A stretch of DNA of 64,000 nt, taken from the NCBI GenBank assembly GCA_022316685.1, contig JAKJHU010000026.1:4030501-4094500 (forward strand). The letters are read 5' to 3'. Under the pieces are notes generated by a model. It was given only the letters and a program-made list of their open reading frames with translations. It ran no database searches and had not been told where the DNA came from. Source of the DNA: Progne subis subis. Taxonomy: Eukaryota; Chordata; Aves; Passeriformes; Hirundinidae. Within the stretch, counting starts at the first letter, position 1. The number at the start of each line of letters is the position of its first letter. Positions 33,732-46,950 of the stretch are shown one piece after another. A program made the position numbers and the translations under genes.

Positions 33732-33768
<37 letters not shown>

Positions 33769-34381
33769 AATACAAAAAAAACAAAAAAAACCCCAAACAA
33801 ACAAAAAAAAAAAACAACAACAAAAAAAAAAACCCAAGCAAACAAACAAAAAATCCTAGAAACACTGACAGAGTCAGAATAAGACCTGACACCCTGTTGA
33901 TCAGGGTATTGGTAGCAGTCCAGATAAGTCCTCCTGGAGTAACAGATGTGGTTCTGTTGGAGCAGAGATGATCCTGTGGAACGGTCTCGTGGTGAGGAGA
34001 AGGGTCCAGTCTTCCTCTGGGAAATCGAGTGGAAAAAAATAGCTCCCCTGCTGTTTTGAGTCTCAGGTTTTATCCAGGTAGGTATGCTTGGCTCCTCCCA
34101 CTGGGTGGAGCATCTCACAATGGAACAATGTAATTTTATCCATCATGAGGTGAGCCTTAATGGCCCATTAACAGAAGATATCCCCCAGAAGGAGGATGGG
34201 TTGTGGAAGTGATAAGGAAGATTACTCCACTTGGTTTTAACAGCTGGCCCATTAACAGAAGGCACCCTCCCGCCTGGAGTTATGAGGAATGGGTCATACA
34301 AGAGATAAACACCTCCCCAACCAGTTTCAACAGATGGCAAGTAGAATACACCCTTTTAGTTACATGTTGCAACCCATGACA
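33534..34381 (-). mobile_element. Solo LTR related to the provirus (copy 2)
   Basis: 848 bp. The + strand start TGTCTTGGTTTGGAAAGAC corresponds to the U5 end shared with copies at 18701 and 56411 and with the provirus. The conserved core lies near 33665-33688. In reverse complement it starts TGTCATGGGTTGC. Flanking ATCAT (33529-33533) and ACCAT (34382-34386) match at 4 of 5, consistent with one mutation in a 5-bp duplication. An A-rich expansion sits inside (33718-33852). Confidence 0.85.
33718..33852. repeat. A-rich (CAAA)n expansion
   Basis: AAAAC/CAAA-type low complexity within the solo LTR. The K/T- and F-rich frames on both strands are artefacts. Confidence 0.9.
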
Positions 34382-35109
34382 ACCATGCCTAAAAAAGTCC
34401 TAAATAGTAAAAAAAAACCCCCTTACTAAATAGTCCTATGAACTATTTAATAAATAACTGTCAATGGACGGTAGAGGTTTCTTCTCCTTCGTAGCACATC
34501 AACGCATGGCTGGTTGCAGCTATGGAACAGCTAAATAAAAAATTATTAGCTTTGCATGTAAATGTCATTTCTTATCCTCATTTTTACATAACTGCATTAA
34601 TTGAAGTTGTTCTTTTAGTCTGTGATAAGATAAACGCATGGTAGTGTTCATCTCAGATCATGGCAATTTTTTAATTACTTGAAAAATTTAAAATAGGGGC
34701 CTGCACAATTAAGGTCTGCATAAACCTTTTTCCAAACAAGTAGAGTAAGCCTAACTAAAAATAAAGCCTAACCAATATTCCCTTAGATTAATTTGTTTTG
34801 TTGTCTTCCTTGCATATACGTTCAACATATCTATTGACATCTTACCAACATGCAGGTGCCTCAAAAAGTTAGTCTTATGAATACAATTATCTTCAGTTCT
34901 GTTTATCTTCAGTCCTTCATGTGTTTACTTCATAACAAAAATAAATAAATAAAGTTGAATATTTTATTGAAAAAAAAAAAAAACCTAGCTTAGTAGCAAA
35001 CAATAGAAAATTTCACTGATATAATACAAATATATAGCATGAGGTAAAACCTCTTTTCTTCAGTGTGCTAATCAGACTTGTCACTTTTCTGAATATTAGT
35101 GACGGGGAG

Positions 35110-35147
<38 letters not shown>

Positions 35148-38127
35148 AGTAATATTTAGCTAGTGAGGACCCTGGAGTAATATATGTTTTGTATACACAT
35201 GTATATGTGATCACTGCACATCTTGGCTGTAATAACAATATCTTCTGTCAAGTCACTGTGTTGTTGGGAGCAGCATTTTCTATCTCTAGAAAGATAAAGC
35301 TGGTGAGTTTATACTTCTGGTCTTTATGTCTTTCAAATAGGTGGTCTTCGTGGTTAGTGCTTCTCTTCTGCCTTTGATTCCAGAAAACAACTGAAGTGCA
35401 GCATATCTTGTATCTTTATTATATTTTTTTTTAGTGCAAATGTTCTTTCCATTTTTTTTTTTTTCCTCATACATTCTCCCCTACTACTACACCCTTAATC
35501 TGAATAAAAGACAAAGGATCTCAAGGGCCCAAACATGTTTTCACTAGACTCTCAAAATTTCACATTTGTACTTGGCAGTTCATAATATTTTTTTTAAAAA
35601 CAAACTAAAGGAGAAAACTTCTCTGCTTTGTTTTTAAATGTCATGTTCAATGCAAAAAATGAGATATATATTAAAAGCTATGCCTCTGAAATTCTGAAAT
35701 CATATGCCAGAATCTGATAAATTTAATCACCAAGTCCTTTAGCAGAAGTGCATTTTCACGTGGCAAACCAAAATGATGCTTTAGAAGTTGTAGAAAAAGG
35801 CAAGTTAAGAAAGATATCTGCATCTCATAGTTCATATTATTGAAGGGAAAATATATTGCTTATAAACAGCAGTTTTATGTCTTCATTTAAAGTTCTTTAG
35901 CATCTGGAATATAGAGTCATAGGCCCTTTAGATGGAAGACTTATTTTTTTTCTCTGCAATTTGAACTTTCTGTAGCATTCAGGCTTGCATCCAACTTGGT
36001 TTTACCATGGTCCAGACTTTGGCATAATGTCCTGGAATTCTATACTGAACAAAAATAAAAACTATGTCTCAGTAGAAAAGTAAATTCCCTATACTGGCAC
36101 CCTGTGCTGAAGCATATTTCTTTATTTCATTTTGTTCTCTCTCTTTGTATCAGCACAGATCCAAGAAAGAGGTGGACTCCAAACCCTCACCCCCTAAAAA
36201 AGCTTTCTATGACCCATTTAACATAGTGCAACTTAGCCAATGTGCTATCTGGAAACCCTCTTTATGACTTTTGTACCATACACATTACTGAAAAACAAGA
36301 CTCTTTAAAATAAAATGTTATTTTAAATCACAAAGTTCCATTTTGCCTCTTATATTTAAAGGAAATTACGATAATTCTTCATGAACTACTGTTAAGATTG
36401 CTACTTTCTACAGCCTGTTTGTAGCAATGATTAGTCAGCTTAACAAATTGCCTTACTAGCTGGTATGTGTTGGTATAATTCAAGACTTTCTGAGAAACAA
36501 TTAGCTGACTGGGGGTTTTATTTAATCTCACCAAGTAACCTGGTTAGAAAATATGTTCAAATCCAAAGAATTTCTCAACACAAGCAACACTCCCACTCAC
36601 AATACATTTGAGTCAGAGAAACAAGAGATTCAGTTGCCTGCTCTTTTAATTGCTCTCTCTCTCTGATTTTGGAACTGTGGAGGCAGTTCAACTTTCAGGA
36701 GGACAAATTAAGTATGTCTTCACCCTTTAGGATGTTTATCTTCCTCTGAGCTGAAATAAAATGCCAGAATAACTGTAAGTAAAATGGTTTGTTGCTGAAA
36801 TGGCAGACAGAAAGTGAAAACTGAAATATAGTCATTTTGATTAAAATAAAATAAAATAAAATAAAATAAAATAAAATAAAATAAAAGGCATGAAAATAGA
36901 CTGCAACTTTATTTCCATACTTCTACATTCTTCATCTAATAAAGGATAATAACAATAAGTTCTTTCTTTTTTCAGAATCATGATTAATCTAAAATAATGA
37001 AAAATGTTTAATATAAATAATTTACTTTAAAAATGAAATATCTGGGGATTTCATTCTCTGCTGGACTGTTTGTAAGAAGCATTTTGGTACTGTTTTAAGA
37101 GGTAATGGATGATAGGAGCTTGATATAACTAGTCTAGACTATTAGATGTCCAGATTAGATACAAATTAGATATAAATTAGATAATTTATAAGTAATTACT
37201 AAAAAATTGTATAAGTTATAAAAGGGCAATTTAGATCAAGAAGCTAACATGTATCTGGATTCCTGGAGTGCTATTATAGTTTTTTCCTGCCAAAATTATA
37301 CTTGAGATTTAAAACAAACTCTTCTTATGGTATATCAAACTCAATAATTGTCATTAAAGATTTCTCTATTTCAAAGTCTTACTAAAATATGTTTTCTCTA
37401 TAAGAAAATATGGTGCAGAGAAAATATTTTTAAAACTTTAAAAACTACGAGTTTCAAAATTACCTGTGATCTCTCTGCAAGAACATGAAGGAGCAGAACA
37501 CTTCATTGTGGGCAGTATTTCTCTTTCTTGAAGTCAGTCTTCTTACTGCTTATTGTTCCTGTTTTACATAAACATATTGCGAGATAAGGTAAAAGAATGC
37601 AAGTTCCTGGGCTTTCTGTACAGATGATATTTGTTTTGCCCCTTAGACCAAGTGTAAGTATATCAACCCAGTTTTCACAAAGCCATACAAGAATCTGCAG
37701 TTCCCCTGAATCTGAATGGAGGGGAGGATGGTGATCATGGTATTTAAAGGGAAAAACAATTTGACACAAGATCGCTACATCAAACCCCTCCTGTTTCTAT
37801 ATGGTGCTTACATGCTGCTAGTCTAGACTGCAAAATGTGGGTTTTTTTTACATTTGTTCTTAACAGATATTAGAATGTGCTTGTATAGGTAGTTCGTTGG
37901 TTGGTTTGGTGGCTGAAATAATAAACTTTTTTTTTTCCTTTCTTTAAGTCACACAAATTATCTGAATTGACCCAAATTAAATGTATCATTTGCAAGTGTT
38001 TTACATCTGTATTCCTTTTGTGAGTAAATCACTCTCCCAGAAACAGTTCAGAAGACTTTAATTTTGGGCAAAGAAATTATTCATCTGAAATTTTTCTCCC
38101 AATCCTGACTAGCATTGCACAATATTT
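34382..38127. other. AT-rich sequence, no gene seen
   Basis: About 3.7 kb, unique. It has a 36-base A-run at 35110-35145 and a pentanucleotide repeat at 36843-36886. No conserved frame. Confidence 0.5.
36843..36886. repeat. (AAAAT)n microsatellite
   Basis: About nine perfect AAAAT units. Confidence 0.95.
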
Positions 38128-38671
38128 TGTTGTAGTGTATTAACTTGGTTTATATTGTATTTCATTTTTATATTGGGTTTTGTAATGGTTTCTTCTGTAT
38201 CACCCTGTTCCCTTGGAAAATGTATCATGACGTTTGTCCCTGCCCCTTCTCCCCGCCCATCCTCCCACCCTGGAATGTAACCCAACTCTGTCCCACTCCC
38301 ACCTTATCCCTGATTGGGTAGTGGCTTGTCCCTGCCTCTAGCCCCTTCCCCCCCTGCGAAAAAGCCCTGGGACCATGTGGAAATCTCTCTGGCTCTTAGG
38401 ACTGGGACCGGGGCGGAGACGGGACTGGACTGAGCTCCAGACCCTGCGGGGCAGGACCCCCCCCAGAATAAAGCTGTGATTCCCTCTGGACCAAGGGCAG
38501 ACTCTTCCCTTTTGCCATTGACGGATGCCTGCTTTCTCTAAAGGAAAATGTTCCAGCAGCCTCTGGGAACTTTAAGGCCCTGAAGGGAAAATTCCTTCTG
38601 CTGTGGTTTCTCTCTCAAGCTACCTGAGGCAAGACCAGAACACAGGCTCTAAGGGAGAGAGAGCCACTTCA
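38128..38671 (+). mobile_element. Solo LTR, ERVK-like family 3 (copy 2)
   Basis: 544 bp, TGTTGTAG...CACTTCA, flanked by an exact 6-bp duplication ATATTT (38122-38127 and 38672-38677). AATAAA lies near 38466, just after a GC-rich block with several CpGs, followed by a U5-like segment. It is the inverted counterpart of 26749-27271. Family placement rests on the 6-bp duplication typical of class II elements. Confidence 0.9.
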
Positions 38672-38677
38672 ATATTT

Positions 38678-39099
38678 AGACTCCTGAAGTCCAAATATAC
38701 TAGGTTTTATTTCTTTGATCCATACCAATTGAATAATATACATTCCCGGGAAACTGTTGGGTAGAAAGCACCACATCCTCATTTTTTAAGAAGTAGGGTT
38801 ACTATGGTGATTGAAGTTCTTTCTACTATGTTTTGGTGTATCTCAGAGACCCTGGGGAGAAATCTCCCTTTAATATTCAAAGCCCTTTATAGGACTAGAC
38901 TGTGCCATTTCAGACTGGATAACATTTTCTTTTCCTCAGGTTAACCCTGATTATTGGTGTGACTTGATGATAGACAGGTAGAAAATTGCAGAAATATTGT
39001 GATGAATGCTAATTTTGGCCTTTCTTTACAGCAATAGCCTATTTTATTAAGCAGAACTTCTGAAGGTTGAATAGTTTTTTAGTAAAGAATAAATGCATG

Positions 39100-39139
<40 letters not shown>

Positions 39140-39661
39140 GCTTATGGTATGCATGTACTGCTCACAACATCTCTGACAAGTAGTAGGTTTTGACAACAGT
39201 TTGTCACAATACTAGGGGGAAGAAGGTAGTATAATATGTTCTTAGTTTGACTGCTTAGGTATCCTGATATGTTGTCTGGAAATCCAAGCAAGAATTCAGT
39301 AATTTTGTCTTTTGCTGGAATATTAGATCTGTTAGAAAACAACAGGAGTCAGCTGCATTCCCTGAGGCTTCTCACGCATCTGATTTCTCTCTCAGTAACC
39401 TTTCAAAATCAGTCACAGATGGTCTTATTCTAGATTATACTGGCATCTAACCTTTGTAAACTTGGACACTGGAGAGAATTAAAAAAGCAAAGTGTAAAAA
39501 GAGATACAATCTTCCATTTCAAAATGTTATCATTTCTGAAAGCAGCAATGATTTCATGACCTATAAAGTTCAAAGTTGTGGGAGCTTACTTTGCCTTTCA
39601 CTTCTCTAATGTTTTAACCTTGATGGTTGTTTTTGCTTGTCCACATGATTTCTAAATTTCT

Positions 39662-39717
<56 letters not shown>

Positions 39718-40009
39718 CTTCTTAATTGCAGAATAGACAAAGAATTCCACAATATTAGTTAGGGATGTAAAGTCCTATGTGCTTTGTTGAAATACACTTA
39801 ACTACTCTATTTAACTGCAGTGGGCTATGTGACCCCTTACTACAGAGTTTAAATTGAATCTGGTAGATTTGGTCACTGTAACAGAGTCCAGTCTCTGATT
39901 CTAAAATCACAGGCTTCCTTAAGCAAAGAATCATAATAAGACATCATATTTAGCAGATAACCAAAAAGAAAAAAGTTGGGAAAACCTCCTGTGTATTCTT
40001 AAAGATGCT
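38678..40009. other. AT-rich sequence with long T-runs
   Basis: A 34-base T-run (39101-39134) and a 52-base T-run (39666-39717). No gene seen. Confidence 0.5.
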
Positions 40010-40153
40010 TTATCCTATTAAACTGTGTTTATCTCAAGCTGCGAGTTTTTCCACTTTTAGCCTTTCCATTCTCTTTCCCATCCCCCTGAGAGGCAGTGAG
40101 TGAGCAGCTGGCTGGGGCTGAGCTGCCTACATTTGGACACCAATCCACAACAG
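40010..40153 (+). mobile_element. ERVL family 2 LTR, 3' fragment (copy E)
   Basis: Only the last part of the family: CCTATTAAACTGTGTTTATC, TTTTTCCACTTTTAGCC, GTGAGTGAGCAGCTGG and GGGGCTGAGCTGCC. The 5' part is absent. Confidence 0.7.
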
Positions 40154-43100
40154 AAGCCAGAGCTGCTACCATAACTACCAAAAGAATAGCATGCCCAGAA
40201 CATTTTCTAGGTGTCAAAACCCCCAAATCCTCAAAACCCAAAACCAAGAAGATACTGCTACAATTTTTAGGTGCTAATATAAACATCTCAAAGACAAGTG
40301 TATACAAAGGTCTAAAAAACCCCCAAAAAACCCCAAACCTTCAGAATTCAGCAGAATTGTAATTTTCTCTGATAAATATCACTTGATATATACTTAAAAA
40401 TTAAAACCCTCCACAAAATAAACAAACAACCCCTCTCCAACAAACAATCAAACAAATAACCCCAAACCACAGGCTCACTTCTGTTCAAAATTTTGCTTGG
40501 AAAATAGGAGAGGAACACAGGACAGATGGAAAAAACTGCTTTTTTCTTTTGACTGTTTTCCATTGTGAGTAGATTCATCATCTCTTCCTGGTACCATGGT
40601 CAGCACATCTAGAGAGTAAGAAAGTAGGAACCGCTCACATGAGATTGAGATTAATTCCTTAGGAAGAGAATTTCTGAGCTTCAGATATTCCTGTTCCAGT
40701 GTGTTACATGCTTTTAAAGGTCTCTCTGTCATCTTACAGCTATACTTGTGCCCCTTTCTATTTCATACAGCAATAAAATGGGGAAAGAAAATAACCCAGG
40801 AGGATAGTACTGTAGGTAAAGTCATACCCTTATTGCAGTGTTTATACCAGCTAGAGAAATCTTGCCTTATTTCATCCTTTCTTTCCCCCCTGCCCCCCTT
40901 TTTTAACCGTTCAAATGCTGCTTTATCCAATTACTGTCATGATCTCATGAATAAGAGTTGTTCCATACAGTGGACAAAGATCTACCATGTAGTTATGTTT
41001 TATCTCTGAATGTTTTCTTTCTCCTTTCTGTGGCTTTTCTATAGTGTTCATTCCAAAGTTTAAACCCATCATGTATGGATTGTGATGAGGAGAAGTGGAA
41101 AGAACTGGTAGAAAGTAATCTTACACATACATCATGCATCCACTGCTGCTTCTAAATGTTCACTTTAGAATTCATTTGCAGTACCTTCTGCAATTCCTAT
41201 AGAAATGGTAAATGATGTATGAAATGAAATATTTTTGTAGACTGATTGTGTTGAGAATTCAGAGAATAATATTATAGTCACTGCTGAGGCATATTTATCA
41301 TATTTGCAATAATACTTGACATTAAGACAATCTGTCAAGAGTTTACTTGACTAAAAAGTGTTAGAAAATTAGGGCAAGGCAGTTTTAAGGCAAATAGACT
41401 GTTCTCGAGAAAATCAAAAGAATAGTAGTATTGTCCCTGAATAACCCAATTGTTAGACTTCATCTTGGAAGTAGGTCACTTTTTCTGAGGGAAGACAAGA
41501 TTGCCCTAGAGATGGAGTAATGTAAGGTTAAGACAATGATTCAGGTATTAAAAATCCTTATTAGAAATAGTTTGCACCTATTATGAGGGGCAGAGATCAG
41601 GGACTCTAATACCATGTCATAATAATTATGATTACAAGAGAAAAGGAATTCAATCAGATGAAGAACTACATGTTTATTTCTTATATGTAAATCCATGTTC
41701 TATGATTTATCTGTTTCTCTTGAATTATACTCTTAGAAGTTGTTTTGTTTTGTTTTGTTTTGTTTTTCTGAAGTACTGAGGGATGAAGACTCAAAGCAGC
41801 CTATTAGCAACAGGCCAGCTTGATTTCATCAGCTTGCGTGAACCACTCAGGCTAGAGTGTGTGAAGAGTAGGAATAAAATTGTTATTTTGCAGTAGTTTG
41901 TCTTACTCTTTTAAATAGTAATAATGTCAAAGTATTTTCTGTTGAGTGAATACACACACATGCAGAAATGCTGACGTCTACAATTTTAATCGGCTCACTT
42001 GATCTACTCAGGTTTGCTTTCATCTTCACATCTGCTGTGTCACTGCTGGTGAAGACCCACCCATCCTAGGTGGGTCTAACTTGGGTTCTCTGGTGCTCCT
42101 CGTTTGACCTCTGCACTTGAAACTCTCAGCTCTGAGAATTTACAGGTTTTTGGAGAACTAAAGTCAAACACTTATTTCTCTGCTTTAGAAATGTATACCT
42201 TGCTTCACTTGTTTTTCTACTCTCTAATTTAAAGATGATAAGAAGAAATAATTATATCACAAACACTGATGCTCGGGTTTTTTCCCTTTCCTGAAGATTT
42301 TCAGTAGAACTTTGATGACTTCGCTGTGTGTCCTTAAAGCAGCCAATACATCTTACCATGTTTTAATACCTTGAATGCTTACCTTAATTGCCTACCTCAT
42401 TCCTTGAGTTCACAAAAAAAGATCTAATTATAAGATAACAAATATTGTAAAACAGAGAAATATGGGAATGTTGCCACATTTCTTCCAAAGAGTATTTTTT
42501 TTTTTTTTTTATTATGTTGGCTTTCTCGAAAATGCTCATTGCCCATTCTACATGTTTTCTGGAGTCTCAGAGTGTAAACTGAAATCTACCATCAAAGACA
42601 TAGTATATTATCCAGAAGATGGTTTCCAATTTAATTTTTTTTTGTCACTTTTCATAAGAAAGTGAAAAATATATATAGACACCCATTTTTCTTAGCTGTA
42701 ATTGTCAGAACTGAAAGGAAGAATGTTTTATGAATTCCTAATTTCTCTTTTATAAAGAAACAAACTTTTTGAGGTACAGAACAAGTACTCACCTTTCCAA
42801 GTAACCAAACTGTGACACGTAAACTTAGATAATTTTTTATCTGTGATGAAGACATACCTACTGAACACCAGAAAAGAAATTATAATCAAAATGGTTTTGG
42901 TTTAATTCTTCTTCTGTCCCACAGTTTCATCTCTCTTTTTTTTTTTTCTCTTTTCATTTTAAGGCCTATTTTTCCTGTTCTTCACTTGGTAATAGCTGAT
43001 GCTGTACTTTGATAAACTTGGTCTCATTAAGTGTTAGTGTCTGGTACAGCCCCAGTAGCCCTCAACAAGACTCATCGGAGGCACAGAGCAGATCGAAAAG

Positions 43101-44204
43101 CAATTAGCATTCTGGCTTGTGATAATTACCCACAGTATGGGAGGCTTATCCAAGATGTAGTTTCCACTGTGTCTAATAATAGGATTCTTTAAACACTGAT
43201 ATATTTTCATGGACACACCAGTGCTCTCATTTCAATTCTGTCACTTATCTCAGATAGGGGGAATAAACATCCTTCACGCATTTTTTTCCATCATAAAGAA
43301 AAGTGCACTGCTGCTCTGACAACTTGTAGTGTCATCTAAAAGTCACCTTGAATCATGTTTTAATCAACTGGAACAAGGCAACATCTCATTTATTTCTGCA
43401 GTTTCCTTGCTCTGCAATGCACTGATTGCCGAGACATAGAAATCCAAATTGAGCTCTGATTAAAATGGAATAAGGATGCAGATGCTGCCATTGGTTCAGA
43501 GGGGCACTCTGCTCTGTGCTAGGAAAGGTCAAGGTGATTCGAGTTCCAATTAAGACAGCAAGATTTGCTGCAGTTTTTGAATATGTTGCATTGAAACAGC
43601 TTTGTGCCACGACAGGTTGAATAATTTCTGAATCATTTGTCTTTGAACTATTATCTTTTATTATCACAAGAACTTGCTTAAAAAGAAAGTCAGCCTTTTT
43701 TGCATTCTTCAGTAAGATCCAATCATGTTCTTATGAAAGTATTGTTTCAGAAGCTTGGAACCATCCATCACTTCCCATTTGTAGTCTATACTCTAAAGTG
43801 GTTTGACTTGTTGTCAATTTTAATTTACTGTTGATTTGTAACATCTGTATAAATAATTAGTTCAGATGCTTTTTTTTAACTTAATCAAAAGATACAGTCT
43901 ATAAATGAATTAGTAGTTGTCTAGATGGGCTAGAGATGAGGCACCCATGTTGTCTTTAACTCTTAGCTAAATATAGCTGAAGATGAAGTGATTAAAATAA
44001 TAATCCACCTCACACAGAGATTTTAAAAATAGACATTGATGGTTGAGTTGCAGTATATTGAAATTATAACTCATATTTACACCTGGGTTGTGTCAGTTAC
44101 AAGACAATCCATGTATTGGTAACATTTTAGAATGGATGGATTTTCCTATTAATTCAAATGCACTCTAGTATACCCCATGGCCATAAATATGAAGGAAACA
44201 TGAT
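40154..44204. other. Mostly unique sequence, possible conserved noncoding block
   Basis: No gene recognised. About 43030-43690 is repeat-free, less AT-rich and dense in homeodomain-like ATTA/TAAT cores. It could be a conserved noncoding element, but this cannot be judged without an alignment. Confidence 0.4.
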
Positions 44205-44590
44205 TGTCACCGAGACACACAAAGCAGTCACACGCAGACAAGAGATTTTCGCAGAGGTTCTTCCGATCCAGCTCCCAACTGAGAGAGCAGAGAGAAGAGA
44301 GCCCCTTTGTTTATTTTTTACTTTTTATACATTTGTGGGTCTAGCAGAAGATTGGCTTTTTGGGGTTTCCACCCCTCAGCCTCAGTGGCCAGACCAATTG
44401 TCAGTTACAATTGTTTTCAGGTTAGAAATATGCAAACAAAGGACAAAGAATGAAAAACAAAGGATTTGTTTATGTTACATCTGTGGGAAAAGGTAGAAAA
44501 CTGCTCTAATATTCTACAGTAACGAAAAGATCTGACTCCATTTATGAATTCAAAAGGCTAATAAAAAAACTCAGAAAAACCAGGGTAACA
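44205..44590 (-). mobile_element. Solo LTR, ERVK-like family 4 (copy 2)
   Basis: 386 bp, TG...CA, with an exact 6-bp duplication CATGAT at 44199-44204 and 44591-44596. On the - strand it has TATAAAAAG then AATAAA. Closely similar to 16203-16585 (shared blocks such as GTTTTCAGGTTAGAAATATG near 44413). The frame 44158-44496 lies across it and is not a gene. Confidence 0.92.
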
Positions 44591-44796
44591 CATGATATTA
44601 TTCTTAGCTGCAGAAATCTTGTTTTGAGTTTTGGGAGAGGAATTTTTCCATATTATTGAGCTAGAAAGTGCAATGATACTGTCTGTAACCTTCCAGGAAA
44701 TAGTAACAGATAAAGACTGAGGAATGAGCTAATTTAAACACTGATTCTACTTGGATGCTAATCTGAACACTCTGGAAGAACGTGGCAGTTACTTTT

Positions 44797-44848
<52 letters not shown>
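44797..44848. repeat. (ATG)17 microsatellite
   Basis: Seventeen perfect ATG/GAT units. The poly-Asp frame (44751-44972) and the poly-Ile frame on the other strand are consequences of the repeat. Confidence 0.95.
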
Positions 44849-46890
44849 GAATATTGACAATACTGACAATATTGTGATGGGACATTTTTCTGAATTAGTA
44901 ACTGATGTGAATGAACAACAGCACAGTCTTAGTGCAACTCCTTACCTTGGCACCAGAGGAAACTGTGCCTGACAGAGCTTCATAAGCCAAGCATGAGATT
45001 GGAAGTTTGATGGCATAAGTAAAATGTGAATCTATGCAGAAGTACTAAGCAGGAAATTGTTGGGACCAAAGAAAGAGGTCTTATTGGAGATACCCAGAGG
45101 AATGGATTTCTGAAGAGTAATACTTGCTGACAATGCCACAGTGACCCAGTTACAGCCAATGGTTCTGAAAGAAGGGGATTTTGCATGCAGGGCCAGAAAG
45201 AACCACAGCATGTTCCCAGAGACTCTGTTCTCCAGGCAGCAAGGAATCATGGCTTTCTGACAATCTAGCAGTATATCCACAGTGGAATCGTCCTTGAGAG
45301 GTGCAGGGAGACTACTTAGTTGAAGAATTAATCAAGGCCCTATTAACCTCATTTACTTTAAGAATATATAATAAAACTTTTTTTTTTTTTTTTTTCCCCA
45401 CTCTTTATGCTTATTTGCTGTTTTATTTCTGAGAATGTAGTAGATCAATGGATCAGTCTTTCTGCATGACTTTGCTTGTTACATAGCTTATCTTTTTTTG
45501 ACTAGGTGTGGTGAGATAGCAGACTTTGGCTCACCCGTAGTTTCAGTCCTTGACCTAGACCATTATTCAAAGAAATCAGTACTTATGCTGTGTCAGAAAA
45601 TTAAGCTTATCCATCAAGCATTTGTTGAGTGGTCTGTCACTGACATAAACTGCAGTCCCCAAATAACAAAAATAAGTTCTGACCTCCATAGGCTTGGGAA
45701 GATAAATTAATATAAGTGGTGGACGTACATGGAGGCAACAAGTGTTCTAATGCCCATTGTGCCTCTGAAAATCTTTCCCTTATACTATAACTATATATAT
45801 ATATTTTTTTTTTATTATTATTATTATTTTTTTTTTTTTACTTTATAACAAATTTAAAATGTCCTGTTGAAATATTTGAGTATAGTAAATTATATCTCAT
45901 TTTTCTAGAGGATGATATAGATAAAGAATGGATTGCTTGAGTCTACTGATATTAGCAATGGGTGGGAAGCCCACCCATTATTTAAATAGATGTTTTCTTA
46001 TGCTCTATTAAAATTTTAAAGTATTTCTCAGCCTTGTTTTACAATGTCAATGGAAAATATTTAACTCACAGGCATTATCATTAAATATTTCTAGCCATAT
46101 ATTAATACCATTAATGAAAAATGATAAATGAAATGTGTTAAATATTACTGATAGTGACTGAATCATATAATCCAAAAATTGACTAGTATGATACCTGATA
46201 TTTTAATAGTATTTAAGGGTTTTAATTTTGAGGCTGACTTCATAGTCTTTATAATTCAACAGATACATCTGTTTAGCCAGCTGTTTCAATGATTTTCCAC
46301 TTTATTGAGGCTACAAGTCTGTTAGTAAATGAGGTTGTCTGGAATTTATTTCCTGGTCCTGACAGCAAGTGACACACTACCATTTTGGTGTGCACCTTTT
46401 CCATGCAGAATTATTTTGGGTTCATATGTGCACCTTCATATCTTATTGCATGGAAAGACCTTTCCATGTTAAAAGGATGCTGGGGGATGTGTCTGCTTCC
46501 CTTAGCCCCAGTGGCATCACCTCTTCTATTTAGCTTAAATTCAGCTACCCATTTGGACGCTTTGAATTATAGGAAGCTTTAGCTTTCTGGGACAGTAAAA
46601 TATTCCAGAGTCTTCATTTGTACTTTTGGTGTGTCTTTGGGGAAGAAATGTATTGGTACTAACCAGGCATCTTAAGTCACAGTTGGATTAACTTAACTGA
46701 AAATGTTGTTGACAACATATAAACCAGGCAGAAGATATGAATATCTGATATAGGTAGAGAAAAATAAAGAAGAAACTATGCTTGATCTACTTGCAGTAAG
46801 AAAGGTTTCTCTCCTCCTCCTTCAGATCAACTTCTATCTTAACTGAGACTGACCTTGCTGCTAGTGAGCCATTCTGAGCAGTGGTGGCTT

Positions 46891-46950
46891 TGAGGTCCTC
46901 CCAATCAACTTATTGGAAGGACCTTTTGAGGTCCTTCCAATCAACTTATT
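46891..46950. repeat. Small direct duplication with perfect palindrome
   Basis: A 24-bp segment starting TGAGGTCCT occurs at 46891-46914 and 46927-46950 with one mismatch. Between and across the copies, ATTGGAAGGACC (46912-46923) and GGTCCTTCCAAT (46930-46941) form a perfect 12-bp inverted repeat with a 6-base loop. Confidence 0.9.

Noticed and set aside
44751..44972. Poly-Asp protein frame
   Set aside because: Direct product of (ATG)17; flanking codons show no conservation-like pattern.
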